Shown piece after piece: positions 1-9,600 of a stretch of 64,000 nucleotides of DNA. The first letter of the stretch is position 1, and each line of letters opens with the position of its first letter. Source of the DNA: Leucobacter sp. cx-42 (GTDB lineage Bacteria > Actinomycetota > Actinomycetes > Actinomycetales > Microbacteriaceae); assembly GCF_014529985.1 (NCBI RefSeq), contig NZ_JACVMU010000007.1, forward strand, positions 186,001-250,000, read 5' to 3'. The translations under genes and the position numbers were made by a program. The notes below the pieces were generated by a model. The model saw only the letters and a program-made list of their open reading frames with translations, was not told the origin of the DNA and ran no database searches.

Positions 1-1
1 A

Positions 2-742
2 GTAGGCGAGGTGTTCGCAGATCGCGGCGGCGTCATCGACTCTATGGTGCCCGTGAGCCTCACCCCCGGCTGGCACACCGTCACATTGCAGACCGACGAG
101 GCCGAAGCGGCACATGCCCCGGTCAACATTCTTGACCCGAAAGCCACGCTCGGCGTCATCTCTGACGTCGACGACACCATCCTGATGACGACCCTCCCCA
201 AGCCGCTTGTAGCAGCCTGGAACAGTTTCGTTCTCGACGAGCATGCGCGCACGGCCATCCCCGGTATGCCCGTCATGCTCGATCACTTCACCGCTGCACA
301 CCCGGGCGCGCCGGTGATCTATTTGTCGACCGGCGCCTGGAACGCGGCCCCCGCGCTCAGCCGTTTCCTGGAACGCAATCTGTACCCCATGGGTCCGTTG
401 CTGCTGACCGACTGGGGTCCCACGCACGATCGTTGGTTCCGCAGCGGCAAGGAGCACAAGCGCCGCGAGCTCCGACGTATCACCAAAGAATTCCCCGGCG
501 TGAAGTGGCTCCTCATCGGCGATGACGGCCAGCACGACGAGACGCATTACCACGAGTTCGCAACTGAACACCCTGAGAGCGTGGCCGCTGTGGCGATCCG
601 CCAACTCTCGGTGGGCGAGGCCGTTCTTGCGGGAGGCCGTTCAAAGGCGCGTCTGCACCGAAATACCAGCGGTGTGCCCTGGGTCTATGGACCTGATGGG
701 GCAACGCTGCGCGAAGAACTCAGGAACATCGGACTGCTATGA
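2..742 (+). CDS. APP1-family phosphatidate phosphatase-like protein (5' partial)
   Basis: The frame is open to the window edge, so the N-terminus is missing; an internal GTG at 11 is not likely to be the true start. The visible part holds a DUF2183/APP1-type, HAD-like phosphatase domain: GVISDVDDT (DxDxT catalytic motif), then YLSTGAW, a conserved lysine region (SGKEHKR) and LIGDDGQHD. The yeast APP1 family dephosphorylates phosphatidate; bacterial substrates are mostly untested, so the substrate is inferred only. The stop overlaps the next gene's ATG (ATGA), which points to co-translation with the membrane protein that follows. Confidence 0.8.
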   Translation, partial: VGEVFADRGGVIDSMVPVSLTPGWHTVTLQTDEAEAAHAPVNILDPKATLGVISDVDDTILMTTLPKPLVAAWNSFVLDEHARTAIPGMPVMLDHFTAAHPGAPVIYLSTGAWNAAPALSRFLERNLYPMGPLLLTDWGPTHDRWFRSGKEHKRRELRRITKEFPGVKWLLIGDDGQHDETHYHEFATEHPESVAAVAIRQLSVGEAVLAGGRSKARLHRNTSGVPWVYGPDGATLREELRNIGLL

Positions 743-1812
743 CCATCAATCAGGGCCGCATGGACTGGCGAGGTGCGCCAAAGCGCATCACCGGACGATT
801 CACCGTTTCACAGCGGCAATCAATCCTGCAGCCCCTGAAAGCGGCCGCTGCCGCCATTACCACCTGGCTGGTGTGCACGACGTTCCTTGATTCGCATCTC
901 CCGATCTTTGGCGCCATTGCGGCGCTGCTCGTGATGCAGGAGAACGTTGACCAGTCCCTCACTCGCGGTATCGAACGCGTCGTCGGTGTGGTCGTTGGTA
1001 TTTCCGTTGCTCTCGGCGCAGCGGCCATCTTTGGCCCGCATCCTTGGCTCTTTATCGCCGCGATCATCGTCGCGATGCTCCTCGGCTGGATACTGCGCAT
1101 GTCCCAGTCTTCAGCAAACCAGATTGCCATCAGTGCACTGCTGATGATTGCGCTCGGCGGCCTCTCCATGGACTACGGCGTCGAACGACTCCTGGAGACC
1201 GCTATCGGCGCCACCATCGGCGTCCTGTTCAATGCGCTCATCGTCGCCCCGGTGCGCACGCCGTCGTTGCGCGCGGCGATCACTGACCTCACACAACAGT
1301 CTGCCGACGCGCTGATTCGCCTCGCTGAGGCGCTCGAAAGCCCCCGCGACGAGGCTTGGCTTCAGAACATGTACAACCAGGCGCGTTCGCTCAATGCCGA
1401 TCGCGCACGCGTACACACGCTGCTGCGCCAGGCGCGTGAGAGCCTGCGCCTGAATCCGCGGAGCCGGCGCTATCGCGCGGATCTCATCGAGGACGACGAG
1501 CTGTTCCAGCAGCTCCAGCCCATCATCACCCAGGTCATTGGCATGTCACGCACGACGTTTGATCTGTACGACGTTGATGTGGTGAATGATCCCGCGGTAC
1601 CCGGCATGGCCGATGAGATTCGCCGCGCTGCGCACGACCTGCGCCTGCTCTCAGCTGGTGACTCTGAGTGGATCTCCCATCATGAGCTGCCAGCGCTGAC
1701 TGCGCCGTATGTGATTCCGCGTGCCAACCCTGACCACTGGATCCTCATTGGTTCATTGATGGCGGATCTCGGCCGCGTGCGCGGCCGCATCACTGGCGGC
1801 CTCGACCTCTAA
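739..1812 (+). CDS. FUSC-type membrane protein (aromatic acid exporter-like)
   Basis: This 357-residue protein has an N-terminal cluster of about five to six hydrophobic segments (residues ~30-175), including the paired short helices typical of FUSC/ArAE proteins, followed by a long soluble helical region (residues ~180-345). Half-size relatives occur in actinobacteria and are usually annotated as FUSC family or aromatic acid exporter; substrate and direction are not known here. The ATG overlaps the preceding phosphatase stop, so the two form a pair. The gene ends 51 bases before a strong hairpin that separates it from convergent trmD. Confidence 0.75.
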   Translation: MTINQGRMDWRGAPKRITGRFTVSQRQSILQPLKAAAAAITTWLVCTTFLDSHLPIFGAIAALLVMQENVDQSLTRGIERVVGVVVGISVALGAAAIFGPHPWLFIAAIIVAMLLGWILRMSQSSANQIAISALLMIALGGLSMDYGVERLLETAIGATIGVLFNALIVAPVRTPSLRAAITDLTQQSADALIRLAEALESPRDEAWLQNMYNQARSLNADRARVHTLLRQARESLRLNPRSRRYRADLIEDDELFQQLQPIITQVIGMSRTTFDLYDVDVVNDPAVPGMADEIRRAAHDLRLLSAGDSEWISHHELPALTAPYVIPRANPDHWILIGSLMADLGRVRGRITGGLDL

Positions 1813-1863
1813 GCGCAGCTCACACCACGGAGGTAGAGCGCTCCCCCATTTCCTGAGACGACA

Positions 1864-1893
1864 AACGCCCCGTGACCAACGTCACGGGGCGTT
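1864..1893. terminator. Bidirectional hairpin terminator between the FUSC gene and trmD
   Basis: A perfect 13-bp inverted repeat (1864-1876 with 1881-1893) with a CAAC loop lies between two convergent genes. The outer AA/TT of the stem gives short U-rich ends in either direction. Position and symmetry suggest it serves both transcripts. Confidence 0.8.
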
Positions 1894-1898
1894 CATAC

Positions 1899-2633
1899 TT
1901 ATTCTGCGGCGTACCGACCCTTGCGGTCTGCACGTTCACCTGGCGGAAGCAGGTCGGGTCGCACCTTCCGAGTGCGCTCGACGCGCTGTTCCTGGCGCCA
2001 CTTGGCGATTGCCGCGTGATTGCCACTGAGAAGCACGTCAGGGACCGAGCGATCACGCCAGGTAGCCGGCTTGGTGTAGCTCGGGTACTCGAGCAATCCA
2101 TCTTCCTCGTGCGATTCCTCGACGAGACTCTCGGGGTTACCGACGACACCGGGAACGAGGCGACCAATCGCCTCGATCATCGCGATTGAGGCGACTTCGC
2201 CGCCATTCAAGATGTAGTCACCAATGCTGACCAGGCGGATCCGCGCACGGGACTCGTACTCATCAAACACGCGATGGTCAATACCCTCGTAGCGACCGCA
2301 TGCGAACACCAGGTGCTCTTCGTGAGCGAGCTCACGTGCCATGCGCTGCGTGAAGACATCACCGGCGGGCGACGGGAAAATGATGAGCGGAGCCGAGTCG
2401 TCAGCGTCCTCGATAATGCCATCGAGTGCCGCGCCCCAGGGCTCGGGCTTCATCACCATTCCAGCGCCGCCGCCGGTGGGTGTGTCGTCTACCGTGCGGT
2501 GCTTATCGTGCGCATGGTCGCGCAGATCGTGCACGTTGAGGTCAATGAGTCCCTTGCTCTGTGCCTTGCCCATGAGCGAAAGCTCGAGCGCGTCAAAGTA
2601 GCCAGGGAAGATCGAGACGACGTCGATTCTCAA
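1899..2633 (-). CDS. trmD: tRNA (guanine-N1)-methyltransferase TrmD
   Basis: TrmD methylates G37 of tRNAs using S-adenosylmethionine and limits frameshifting. The 244-residue product matches the family's usual length and has the trefoil-knot SAM site residues ([11 protein letters not shown]) and the [13 protein letters not shown] region. Its ATG overlaps the rimM stop by four bases, so the two are translationally coupled in the rpsP-khpA-rimM-trmD operon. The rplS gene that follows trmD in many bacteria is not here; a terminator and a convergent unrelated gene follow instead. Confidence 0.97.
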   Translation of the reverse strand: MRIDVVSIFPGYFDALELSLMGKAQSKGLIDLNVHDLRDHAHDKHRTVDDTPTGGGAGMVMKPEPWGAALDGIIEDADDSAPLIIFPSPAGDVFTQRMARELAHEEHLVFACGRYEGIDHRVFDEYESRARIRLVSIGDYILNGGEVASIAMIEAIGRLVPGVVGNPESLVEESHEEDGLLEYPSYTKPATWRDRSVPDVLLSGNHAAIAKWRQEQRVERTRKVRPDLLPPGERADRKGRYAAE

Positions 2634-3244
2634 GAGTGATCTGCCTCCGCAGTGTCAGATTCCGAGTCTTCGAAAAGACCCGCGGGCGGGGTGATGAAGA
2701 TCTTGCCACCTGCAATGTCCACCCGGGGAACGATTGCTTCCACGAAGGGAACCAACACTGGGCCGTTTTCGGTCTTCACCGTAAGCAGGTCCTGTGCGGG
2801 GAAATGCTGCACTTCGGTGACCTTGCCGACGACTACGTCGCCGTCTTCAGTCTCACGAATGACCTCGAGTCCATTGAGCTCGTGGTCGTACCAGGCGTCA
2901 TCCTCAGCACCGGCGTTGACGGTTTCTTCATCGATCCAGAGGATCGCACGAACGATCGATTCTGACGCGTTGCGATCAGGAACCTCGTGGAAGAAGCCAA
3001 CGGGCGAGTCGTTGAACCAACGCAGTTCGCGCAGCTCAATCGTCTTGCCAAACCACTCAGACTCGGTCGGAACCTGGAGGTGGAACACCGCACCAGGAAC
3101 GAACCGGAGTTCGGGGTTATCCGTGAAGAGCTCGAGCTTAACGCCGCCCTTCAGGCCGTGAGGCTTCGTGAGCCTACCGACGCGCAGGCTCCCCGCCCCA
3201 CAATCGGGACGGGGAGCCTGCGCGCGACGTGGAGCGTCTGCCAT
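2630..3244 (-). CDS. rimM: 16S rRNA processing protein RimM
   Basis: RimM binds ribosomal protein S19 and assists maturation of the 30S subunit head. The N-terminal RimM domain starts at [19 protein letters not shown] (residues ~21-39) and the PRC-barrel half carries VGKVTEV and [20 protein letters not shown] 20-residue basic N-terminal tail precedes the domain, and the last ~15 residues are acidic. The start codon overlaps the KH-protein stop by one base (TAATG) and the stop overlaps trmD, giving a tight operon. Confidence 0.95.
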   Translation of the reverse strand: MADAPRRAQAPRPDCGAGSLRVGRLTKPHGLKGGVKLELFTDNPELRFVPGAVFHLQVPTESEWFGKTIELRELRWFNDSPVGFFHEVPDRNASESIVRAILWIDEETVNAGAEDDAWYDHELNGLEVIRETEDGDVVVGKVTEVQHFPAQDLLTVKTENGPVLVPFVEAIVPRVDIAGGKIFITPPAGLFEDSESDTAEADHS

Positions 3245-3498
3245 TAGCGAGCGCTCCGATCGCCGTCGGTATCGATGACGTCAACGCGAATACGCTCGCC
3301 AGAAGCAAGAGCGGAAATCACGGTGCGAAGCGCCTGTGCGGTACGCCCACTGCGTCCGATGACGCGACCGAGATCTTCGGGGTGCACACGCACCTCGAGA
3401 ACCTCGCCGCGACCGGAGCTCTGTGCGTCCACGCGAACATCGTCAGGGTGATCTACGATCCCGCTAACGAGGTGCTCGAGCGCCTCAGCAAGTGCCAT
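3244..3498 (-). CDS. khpA: KH-domain RNA-binding protein KhpA
   Basis: This 84-residue protein is a single KH domain with the GxxG loop (VIGRSGRTAQALR), matching KhpA/YlqC, an RNA-binding protein encoded between rpsP and rimM in many Gram-positives. In some species it pairs with KhpB/Jag and affects cell division and elongation. The frame opens with TTG at 3507, but the ATG at 3498 fits the family start better; neither has a strong ribosome binding site, so coupling to rpsP just upstream is likely. Confidence 0.9.
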   Translation of the reverse strand: MALAEALEHLVSGIVDHPDDVRVDAQSSGRGEVLEVRVHPEDLGRVIGRSGRTAQALRTVISALASGERIRVDVIDTDGDRSAR

Positions 3499-3512
3499 CT
3501 GAGCCAAAGGAC

Positions 3513-3920
3513 TTAGGCCTCGGTGGTCTCAGCTGCAGCCTCTTCAGCTGCGGGAGCCTCAGCAGGCTTTGCTGCCTTGGGGCGAACAACGCTCTTCTTT
3601 GCTGCGTCAGCCTCGAAAGCAACCTTTGCCTCGGGTGCGAGGACCTTCGACTCGGTGTTGCCCTCGCCCGAGAACTTGCCCCAGTCGCCGGTGAGCTTGA
3701 GGAGTGCTGCAACCTGCTCGGTGGGCTGTGCGCCAACCGAGAGCCAGTACTGTGCGCGGTCCGACGAGATGTCGATCAGCGAGGGGTTCTGGGTGGGATC
3801 GTACTTGCCGATCTCCTCGATGACGCGGCCGTCACGCTTGGTGCGCGAGTCTGCAACGACGACGCGGTAGAAGGGTGCGCGGATCTTACCGAAGCGCTTG
3901 AGGCGAATCTTTACTGCCAT
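3513..3920 (-). CDS. rpsP: 30S ribosomal protein S16
   Basis: The first ~85 residues ([20 protein letters not shown] onward) are a canonical S16. A 50-residue Ala/Glu/Lys-rich tail follows, a common actinobacterial extension of no known role. It is the first gene of the rpsP-khpA-rimM-trmD operon and has a clear AGGAG ribosome binding site eight bases before the ATG. The stop lies 14 bases before the ATG of khpA. Confidence 0.97.
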   Translation of the reverse strand: MAVKIRLKRFGKIRAPFYRVVVADSRTKRDGRVIEEIGKYDPTQNPSLIDISSDRAQYWLSVGAQPTEQVAALLKLTGDWGKFSGEGNTESKVLAPEAKVAFEADAAKKSVVRPKAAKPAEAPAAEEAAAETTEA

Positions 3921-4070
3921 GAGTAACTCCTAAAAAGTGAAGTGTGCCGCACCGAAAGCCAGTGCGGAAGCCTGAATACGCGGTAACCGCGAACTCAACA
4001 ATTCTTCCACAAACAAGGGGTGAATTGCAATTTTTGCTGCGACCAGGGGTTTTAGCAGCAACCTGAAGAT
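3921..4070 (-). promoter_or_regulatory. rpsP leader region with inverted repeats
   Basis: This 150-base gap separates ffh from rpsP, both on the minus strand. It holds three inverted repeats: 3947-3952 with 3962-3967 (CCGCAC/GTGCGG), an almost perfect palindrome at 3979-3991 (six-base arms around one base), and 4034-4040 with 4055-4061 just after ffh, which could be a weak terminator although no U-run follows. I see no convincing -35/-10 pair, but an rpsP promoter is expected here. Confidence 0.4.
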
Positions 4071-5630
4071 TTAGAGCTTGCCGCCGAGCATCTGCTGCAG
4101 CTTTGCCATGTCTTCTTCGGTGGGTGCAGCACCCGCGCCACGTCCCAACCCGAAGCCTGAACCAGCCGCAGCGGACTCTGCCTTCGCGGCGATGCCCGCC
4201 TGCTCCTGGGCACGCTTTGCCGGGTTACCCGACTGCTTCTTGCCCTTGCCCTTGGCCTGCTGCTTCTTCTTGCCGCCGTGGCTCATGCCAGGCATGGGAC
4301 CCATGCCAGGAATCTGGGGAACGCCACCGCGTGCAACCGTCTTCATCATCTTTGCAGCCTGCTCAAAGCGCTGCACGAGGGAGTTCACGTCGGTCACGGT
4401 CATGCCCGAGCCCTTCGCGATACGCAGACGACGCGAGCCGTTGAGGATCTTCGGGTTGGTGCGCTCTTCCTTGGTCATCGACTGAATAATGGCCTCGGTA
4501 CGAACAATCTCACGCTCGTCAAAGTTCTCGAGCTGATCCTTCATCTTGCCCATGCCCGGAAGCATGCCCATCATCTTCTTGATGGAGCCAGCCTTACGCA
4601 GCTGCTGCATCTGACCGAGGAAGTCGTCGAGCGTGAACGCATCCTTCGCGATCTTCTCGGCAACCTTGCGCGCCTCATCCTCATCGAAGGCCTGCTGAGC
4701 CTGCTCGATCAGGGTAAGGATATCGCCGAGGTCAAGAATTCGGCTCGCCATACGGTCGGGGTGGAACGGCTCGAAATCGCCGAGCCCCTCACCGGTCGAC
4801 GCGAACATGATCGGACGGCCGGTAGCCGAACGGATCGAAAGCGCAGCACCACCGCGTGCGTCACCGTCGAGCTTGGTGAGGACAACGCCGGTGAAGTCAA
4901 CGCCTTCCTGGAACGCCTTCGCGGTTGCCACCGCGTCCTGACCGATCATCGCATCGATGACGAAGAGTACCTCGTCGGGATCGATTGCCTTGCGGATGTC
5001 AGTAGCCTGCTGCATGAGCTCAGCGTCAACGCCGAGGCGGCCAGCGGTATCGACGATGACGAAGTCATGCTGCTTACTCTTTGCTTCAGCGATACCGGCC
5101 TTTGCGACCTTGACGGGGTCGCCGACGCCGTTGCCAGGCTCGGGAGCGAAGATTGCCGCGCCAGCCTGCTCGGCAACAACGCCAAGCTGGGTCACTGCAT
5201 TCGGACGCTGAAGGTCACACGCGACGAGCAGCGGGGTGTGGCCCTGGCCCTTGAGCCACTTTGCCAGCTTGCCTGCGAGGGTGGTCTTACCCGCACCCTG
5301 CAGACCGGCGAGCATAATGACGGTCGGCGGGTTCTTCGCGAACTCGAGACGGCGCTGCTCACCACCGAGGATCTCAACGAGCTCCTCGTTCACGATCTTG
5401 ACGACCTGCTGCGCAGGATTCAGCGCATTGTTGACGTCATCGCCCAGGGCGCGCTCGCGCACCTTGCCGGTAAATTCCTTGACGACGTCAAGCGAGACGT
5501 CGGCCTCGAGCAGTGCACGGCGAATCTCGCGGACTGTCCCATCAACGTCAGACGCCGAGAGCTTGCCCTTAGAGCGGAGATTCTTGAGCGAGTCAGTCAG
5601 CCGCGCCGACAGGTTTCCAAAAGTAGCCAT
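4071..5630 (-). CDS. ffh: Signal recognition particle protein Ffh (SRP54)
   Basis: Ffh is the GTPase that binds SRP RNA and signal sequences and delivers ribosomes to FtsY at the membrane. The 519-residue product has the N domain, the G domain with GLQGAGKTTLAGKLA (P-loop), VDTAGR, TKLDGDARGG and GEGLGDFEPF, and a methionine-rich M domain (KKMMGMLPGM ... MGPMPGM). A Lys/Gln-rich linker and a glycine-rich tail close the protein. It lies 54 bases downstream of ftsY, its receptor gene, on the same strand. Confidence 0.97.
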   Translation of the reverse strand: MATFGNLSARLTDSLKNLRSKGKLSASDVDGTVREIRRALLEADVSLDVVKEFTGKVRERALGDDVNNALNPAQQVVKIVNEELVEILGGEQRRLEFAKNPPTVIMLAGLQGAGKTTLAGKLAKWLKGQGHTPLLVACDLQRPNAVTQLGVVAEQAGAAIFAPEPGNGVGDPVKVAKAGIAEAKSKQHDFVIVDTAGRLGVDAELMQQATDIRKAIDPDEVLFVIDAMIGQDAVATAKAFQEGVDFTGVVLTKLDGDARGGAALSIRSATGRPIMFASTGEGLGDFEPFHPDRMASRILDLGDILTLIEQAQQAFDEDEARKVAEKIAKDAFTLDDFLGQMQQLRKAGSIKKMMGMLPGMGKMKDQLENFDEREIVRTEAIIQSMTKEERTNPKILNGSRRLRIAKGSGMTVTDVNSLVQRFEQAAKMMKTVARGGVPQIPGMGPMPGMSHGGKKKQQAKGKGKKQSGNPAKRAQEQAGIAAKAESAAAGSGFGLGRGAGAAPTEEDMAKLQQMLGGKL

Positions 5631-5684
5631 AGTGGCTAAATTCTACCCTTATTCTGCGGCGCGACTCACGCGGAAACTCGGGTG

Positions 5685-6560
5685 TCAGCCGATGAGCTGT
5701 GCAGCGAACACGTGCGGGGTGAAGCCCGTCAGGTCGCCAATGCCCTCACCCTGACCCACGAGCTTGATGGGAAGCTTCGTGTTCTCCTGTACGGAAAGCA
5801 CGAATCCGCCCTTTGCCGAGCCGTCGAGCTTGGTGAGCACAAGCCCGGTCACGCCAGCGTGCTCAATGAAGGCTTCCGCCTGCGCAAGACCGTTCTGACC
5901 GGTGGTTGCGTCGAGCACGAGAAGCACCTCAGAGACGGGCGCAAGCTTCTCGATGACGCGACGCACCTTGCCCAGCTCATCCATCAGGCCGCCCTTGGTC
6001 TGCAACCGGCCTGCGGTGTCAATGATGGCAATGTCGTACGACTCGTCGATCGCCTTCTGCACGGTCTGGAATGCGACCGACGCCGGGTCCTGGCCCTGCT
6101 GCTGTGGCTTGACAATTGCGACGCCTGCGCGATCCGCCCACGTAGCCAACTGCTCAACAGCTGCCGCGCGGAACGTGTCGGCCGCGCCAACGATGATCTT
6201 CTTATCGAAAGCCTGGAGGTAGTTCGCAAACTTACCAATGGTCGTGGTCTTACCGACGCCGTTGACGCCAACCACGAGGATCACCGCGGGTCGCTCCGAC
6301 AGGCGCAGAGTCGGATCGAAGGCCGCGAGGCGCTCCTCGATCGCGTCCTGGAGCATGCGGCGCATCTCCTTGACCTCGGTCACACGGTGGCGTTCGACCT
6401 GCTCGCGCAGCTCGTTGAGGATCGACTCCGCGATATCGGGGCCAAAATCGGCAGTGATGAGCGCAACCTCAAGGTCGTCCCAGGTCTCATCGGTGATGAG
6501 CTCGGGTCCGCTGAAGAAGTTGCGGAACGCCTTTGAAAACGACCAGGATTTCTCTGCCAT
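5685..6560 (-). CDS. ftsY: SRP receptor GTPase FtsY
   Basis: FtsY docks SRP-ribosome complexes at the SecYEG translocon. The 291-residue product has the N domain, then GVNGVGKTTTIGKFA (P-loop), DTFRAAA, DTAGRLQTK, TKLDGSAKGG and GQGEGIGDLTGF. It lacks the long acidic A domain of Escherichia coli FtsY and starts with a short helix (MAEKSWSFSKAFRNFF) that probably serves for membrane contact. It sits between smc and ffh, a common actinobacterial order; 45 bases separate it from smc. Confidence 0.96.
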   Translation of the reverse strand: MAEKSWSFSKAFRNFFSGPELITDETWDDLEVALITADFGPDIAESILNELREQVERHRVTEVKEMRRMLQDAIEERLAAFDPTLRLSERPAVILVVGVNGVGKTTTIGKFANYLQAFDKKIIVGAADTFRAAAVEQLATWADRAGVAIVKPQQQGQDPASVAFQTVQKAIDESYDIAIIDTAGRLQTKGGLMDELGKVRRVIEKLAPVSEVLLVLDATTGQNGLAQAEAFIEHAGVTGLVLTKLDGSAKGGFVLSVQENTKLPIKLVGQGEGIGDLTGFTPHVFAAQLIG

Positions 6561-6605
6561 GCAGATAAGACTACCGACTACGGGGCGCGGATCGTGATTC
6601 GGCCG

Positions 6606-9600
6606 CTATTCAGCCGAGGTTTCGGCCACTTCCCCGTCTCGAGCGAGGCGCTGGCCAACAACCGCTGAGATACCGTCCTTGCGCATCGAGACACCGTAGA
6701 GCGCGTCAGCAATCTCCATCGTGCGCTTCTGATGCGTAATGACGATGAGCTGCGAGTTCTCACGCAACCGTTCGAAGACCTCAAGCAGGCGGCCAAGATT
6801 CGCATCGTCGAGCGCGGCTTCCACCTCATCCATAATGTAGAACGGGCTCGGGCGGGCCTGGAAGATTGCGATCAACCAGGCGACCGCTGCGAGCGAGCGT
6901 TCGCCACCCGACAGCAGCGACAGGCGCTCGACTTTTTTGCCGGCCGGGCGAACCGAAATCTCAATGCCCGTCGTGAGCATGTCATCCGGATTCGTGAGGA
7001 TGACCTCGCCCGCACCACCCGGGAACAGGATCGGGAACACCTCACTGAACGCCGCCTTGGTGTCGGCAAACGCTGCAGCAAAGATGTCCTTCATCTTGTC
7101 ATCGAGTTCGGTGATGATGCCTCGGAGATCCGCGCGGGTACGGGTGAGATCTTCGAGCTGCTCGACGAGGAACTTATGGCGCTGCTCAAGCGCCGCAAAC
7201 TCCTCAAGCGCAAGCGGGTTGATGCGGCCGAGCGCAGCGAGACGCTGCTCAGCCCGCGCCAGGCGCGCCTCCTGCTCGGCACGAATGTACGGGACCCCAG
7301 ACACTTCAGCTGCAGGAGCCGCTTCGGCCGAGGTGCCCTGAGCGGTCGGGCCGGTAGTGCCCGCAAGCTCGTCAGCGAGCGCCGCCTCGAGCGACCCTTC
7401 GTCGACACCAGCGTCCGGCGTCTCCCCCAGTTCGGCAGCCAACTGCTCTTCGAGGCTGAGCTCGCGCGGAGCCTCGCGATCCGCCCCCGCCGTGCCATCG
7501 GCGCTCTCACCGTCAGCATCGGACGCGATGGGAATCAAGACGCTCGGGCCGTACTCCGCGAGGAGCACCTCTTCCCGCAAACCAAGTTCATTCGCGGCAC
7601 GCTCGACGAGCGAGGTGAACTGAATGCGACGCTCGTGGCTCTTCATCTCAGAGCCGTGCACGAGATTCGTGACCTCTTGGAGCCTGGCGCGCAGCTCCGC
7701 TTCTTCGGCACGCAGCAGCGTGAGCTCCTGCGTATTGCGTGCACGCACCTGTTCTGCACGCTGTTGCGCGACCCGAGCCTCGATGAGCGATCGGTCGCAC
7801 GCCTCAAGAATCATGGGAATACGTGCCGCAACGCGCTCGGCCTGGGCCGTCTGACGCGCTCGCAACACGGCGCGGCGAGCGGCTTCTTCAGCCGCAATGC
7901 GCTCTGCCTCGAACTGCCGCTCGATCGACTGCGCCTGAGCGTGTGCCGCCCTGGCGCGCTCGCGGGCAGTCTCGAGCGCGAGACGCTTGTCGAGCTCGAC
8001 CTGGCGGCGCTCGTCGAGTGCGCGCTGGGCGCCCTCGCGCCGGGTCACGTCAAGCACAGGGCGCGGATCCGCAAGCGCTTCAGCCAACAGCTCTGCCGCG
8101 CGCTCAGCCTCAGCCTGAGCGGCCTCGCCATTTCCTGCGACACCTTCGTATGCGGTTTTGGCGCGCTCAGCCTCGGCGCGGCCGGCCTCGGCGCGCGCGA
8201 CCAACCGGTTGCGATCGTTCTGGAACGCCGCCACGCGGGCATCGGCCTCACGCATCTCTTCGAAAATACGCTTTGCGTCGGCCTGCGTTTTCGAGACGAG
8301 CGCGCGCAAATCACCAAGCTCAATCTCGACGCCCGCGAGCAACTCAGACACCTCTGCACGACGTGCGCGGGCCTGGTCGAGCTCACCCGTGAGTTCAATG
8401 CGGGACGGTGCCTGGCCTGATCCGCCGGCGAGGGTGTGCGCAGTGATGACGTCGCCGAGCTCGGTCACGACCGTGAAATCGGGTGCACCAGGAAGCGCGC
8501 GGAGTGCAACCGCACCCGTCTGTGCCGCGGCAAGATCCGTAGCGATGTACGTCGTCTGCAGCAGCGCCCGCACGCCAGCAGGAGCTTCAAGAATTACTTC
8601 GCTCGCGTGCGTGAGACCCGCGATCTCAGGAGCTTCGGCACCGATCGCGGCGCTCGAAGCACCCGCGACCACAGCACGCAAGCGGCCGAGTTCGCCATCG
8701 TGGGCTTGGCGGATCGCGGCTACCGCCGAATCCTCATCCTCGGCGAGCAGTGCATCTGCGAGCGAGCCAAGCGCCACACCGATCGCGGCGGAGGCCCCTT
8801 CCTGCACACGGAAGTGGTCAGCGACGCGGCCGAGTACGCCGGAAGGTGCCTCCGCGAGGATGGCAGCTGAGGCGTCCTGAGCTTCGAGCGAGCGGGCAAG
8901 CGCGGAGATACGGGCATCAAGGCCCGAACCCTCACGCTCAAGTTCGTGAAGACGATCGCGGGCTTCGTCGCGGGCCTGTTCTGCTGCGACCTGCGCGTCT
9001 TGGGCGGCCCGGTAGATGGCGTCGCGATCCGCGCCAGATCCAGTGTCGTCAGCGAGATCACCCGCGCCAGCCGCGGCAGCACGCTCCTCGAATTCCGTGA
9101 GTTCCCGTTCAACGGCCGTGACGCGCTCGTCAGCTTGAGTGAGCGCAGTTTTGCGGCGTTCGATCTCGGCGGTCACGGCGTCGCGTTTCTGCTCTGCCGC
9201 TGAGACAGATCCGCGCAGCTGCGAAACCCGCAGGTCGTATGCCGACACAGCCGCGCTCTGCGCTGCGACCTGTTCGTCGATGGCGTCAAGTGCGGCCTGC
9301 GCCGTGCGGGTCTGCAGACGGGCCTGCTCCCAGACTTCTTCCGCCTGCGGGATCAGCTGGTCAAGCTCGGTGGCCTCGGTTTCCGCGTCACTCACGGTGC
9401 TCTTCGTAATGCGATGCGCCGGGGTGTCTGGATCAGCCTGCGTTGCAAGGAAAGTCAGGCGCTGTTGTGCCTGGGTGTAGAGACCGCGAAGCTTCGACTG
9501 CGCGGCCTCCAGCGACATCGTGACACGACGTGCCTCGTCGAGTGCGTCGCCCTGCTGTTCAGCTTCGAGGTGGGTGATGCGGAGTCGCTTCTGCTCGGAC

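Noticed and set aside
4278-5639. Plus-strand frame of 453 codons opposite ffh
   Set aside because: Antisense shadow; composition is not protein-like.
6732-8420. Plus-strand frame of 562 codons opposite smc
   Set aside because: Antisense shadow of the coiled-coil coding region.
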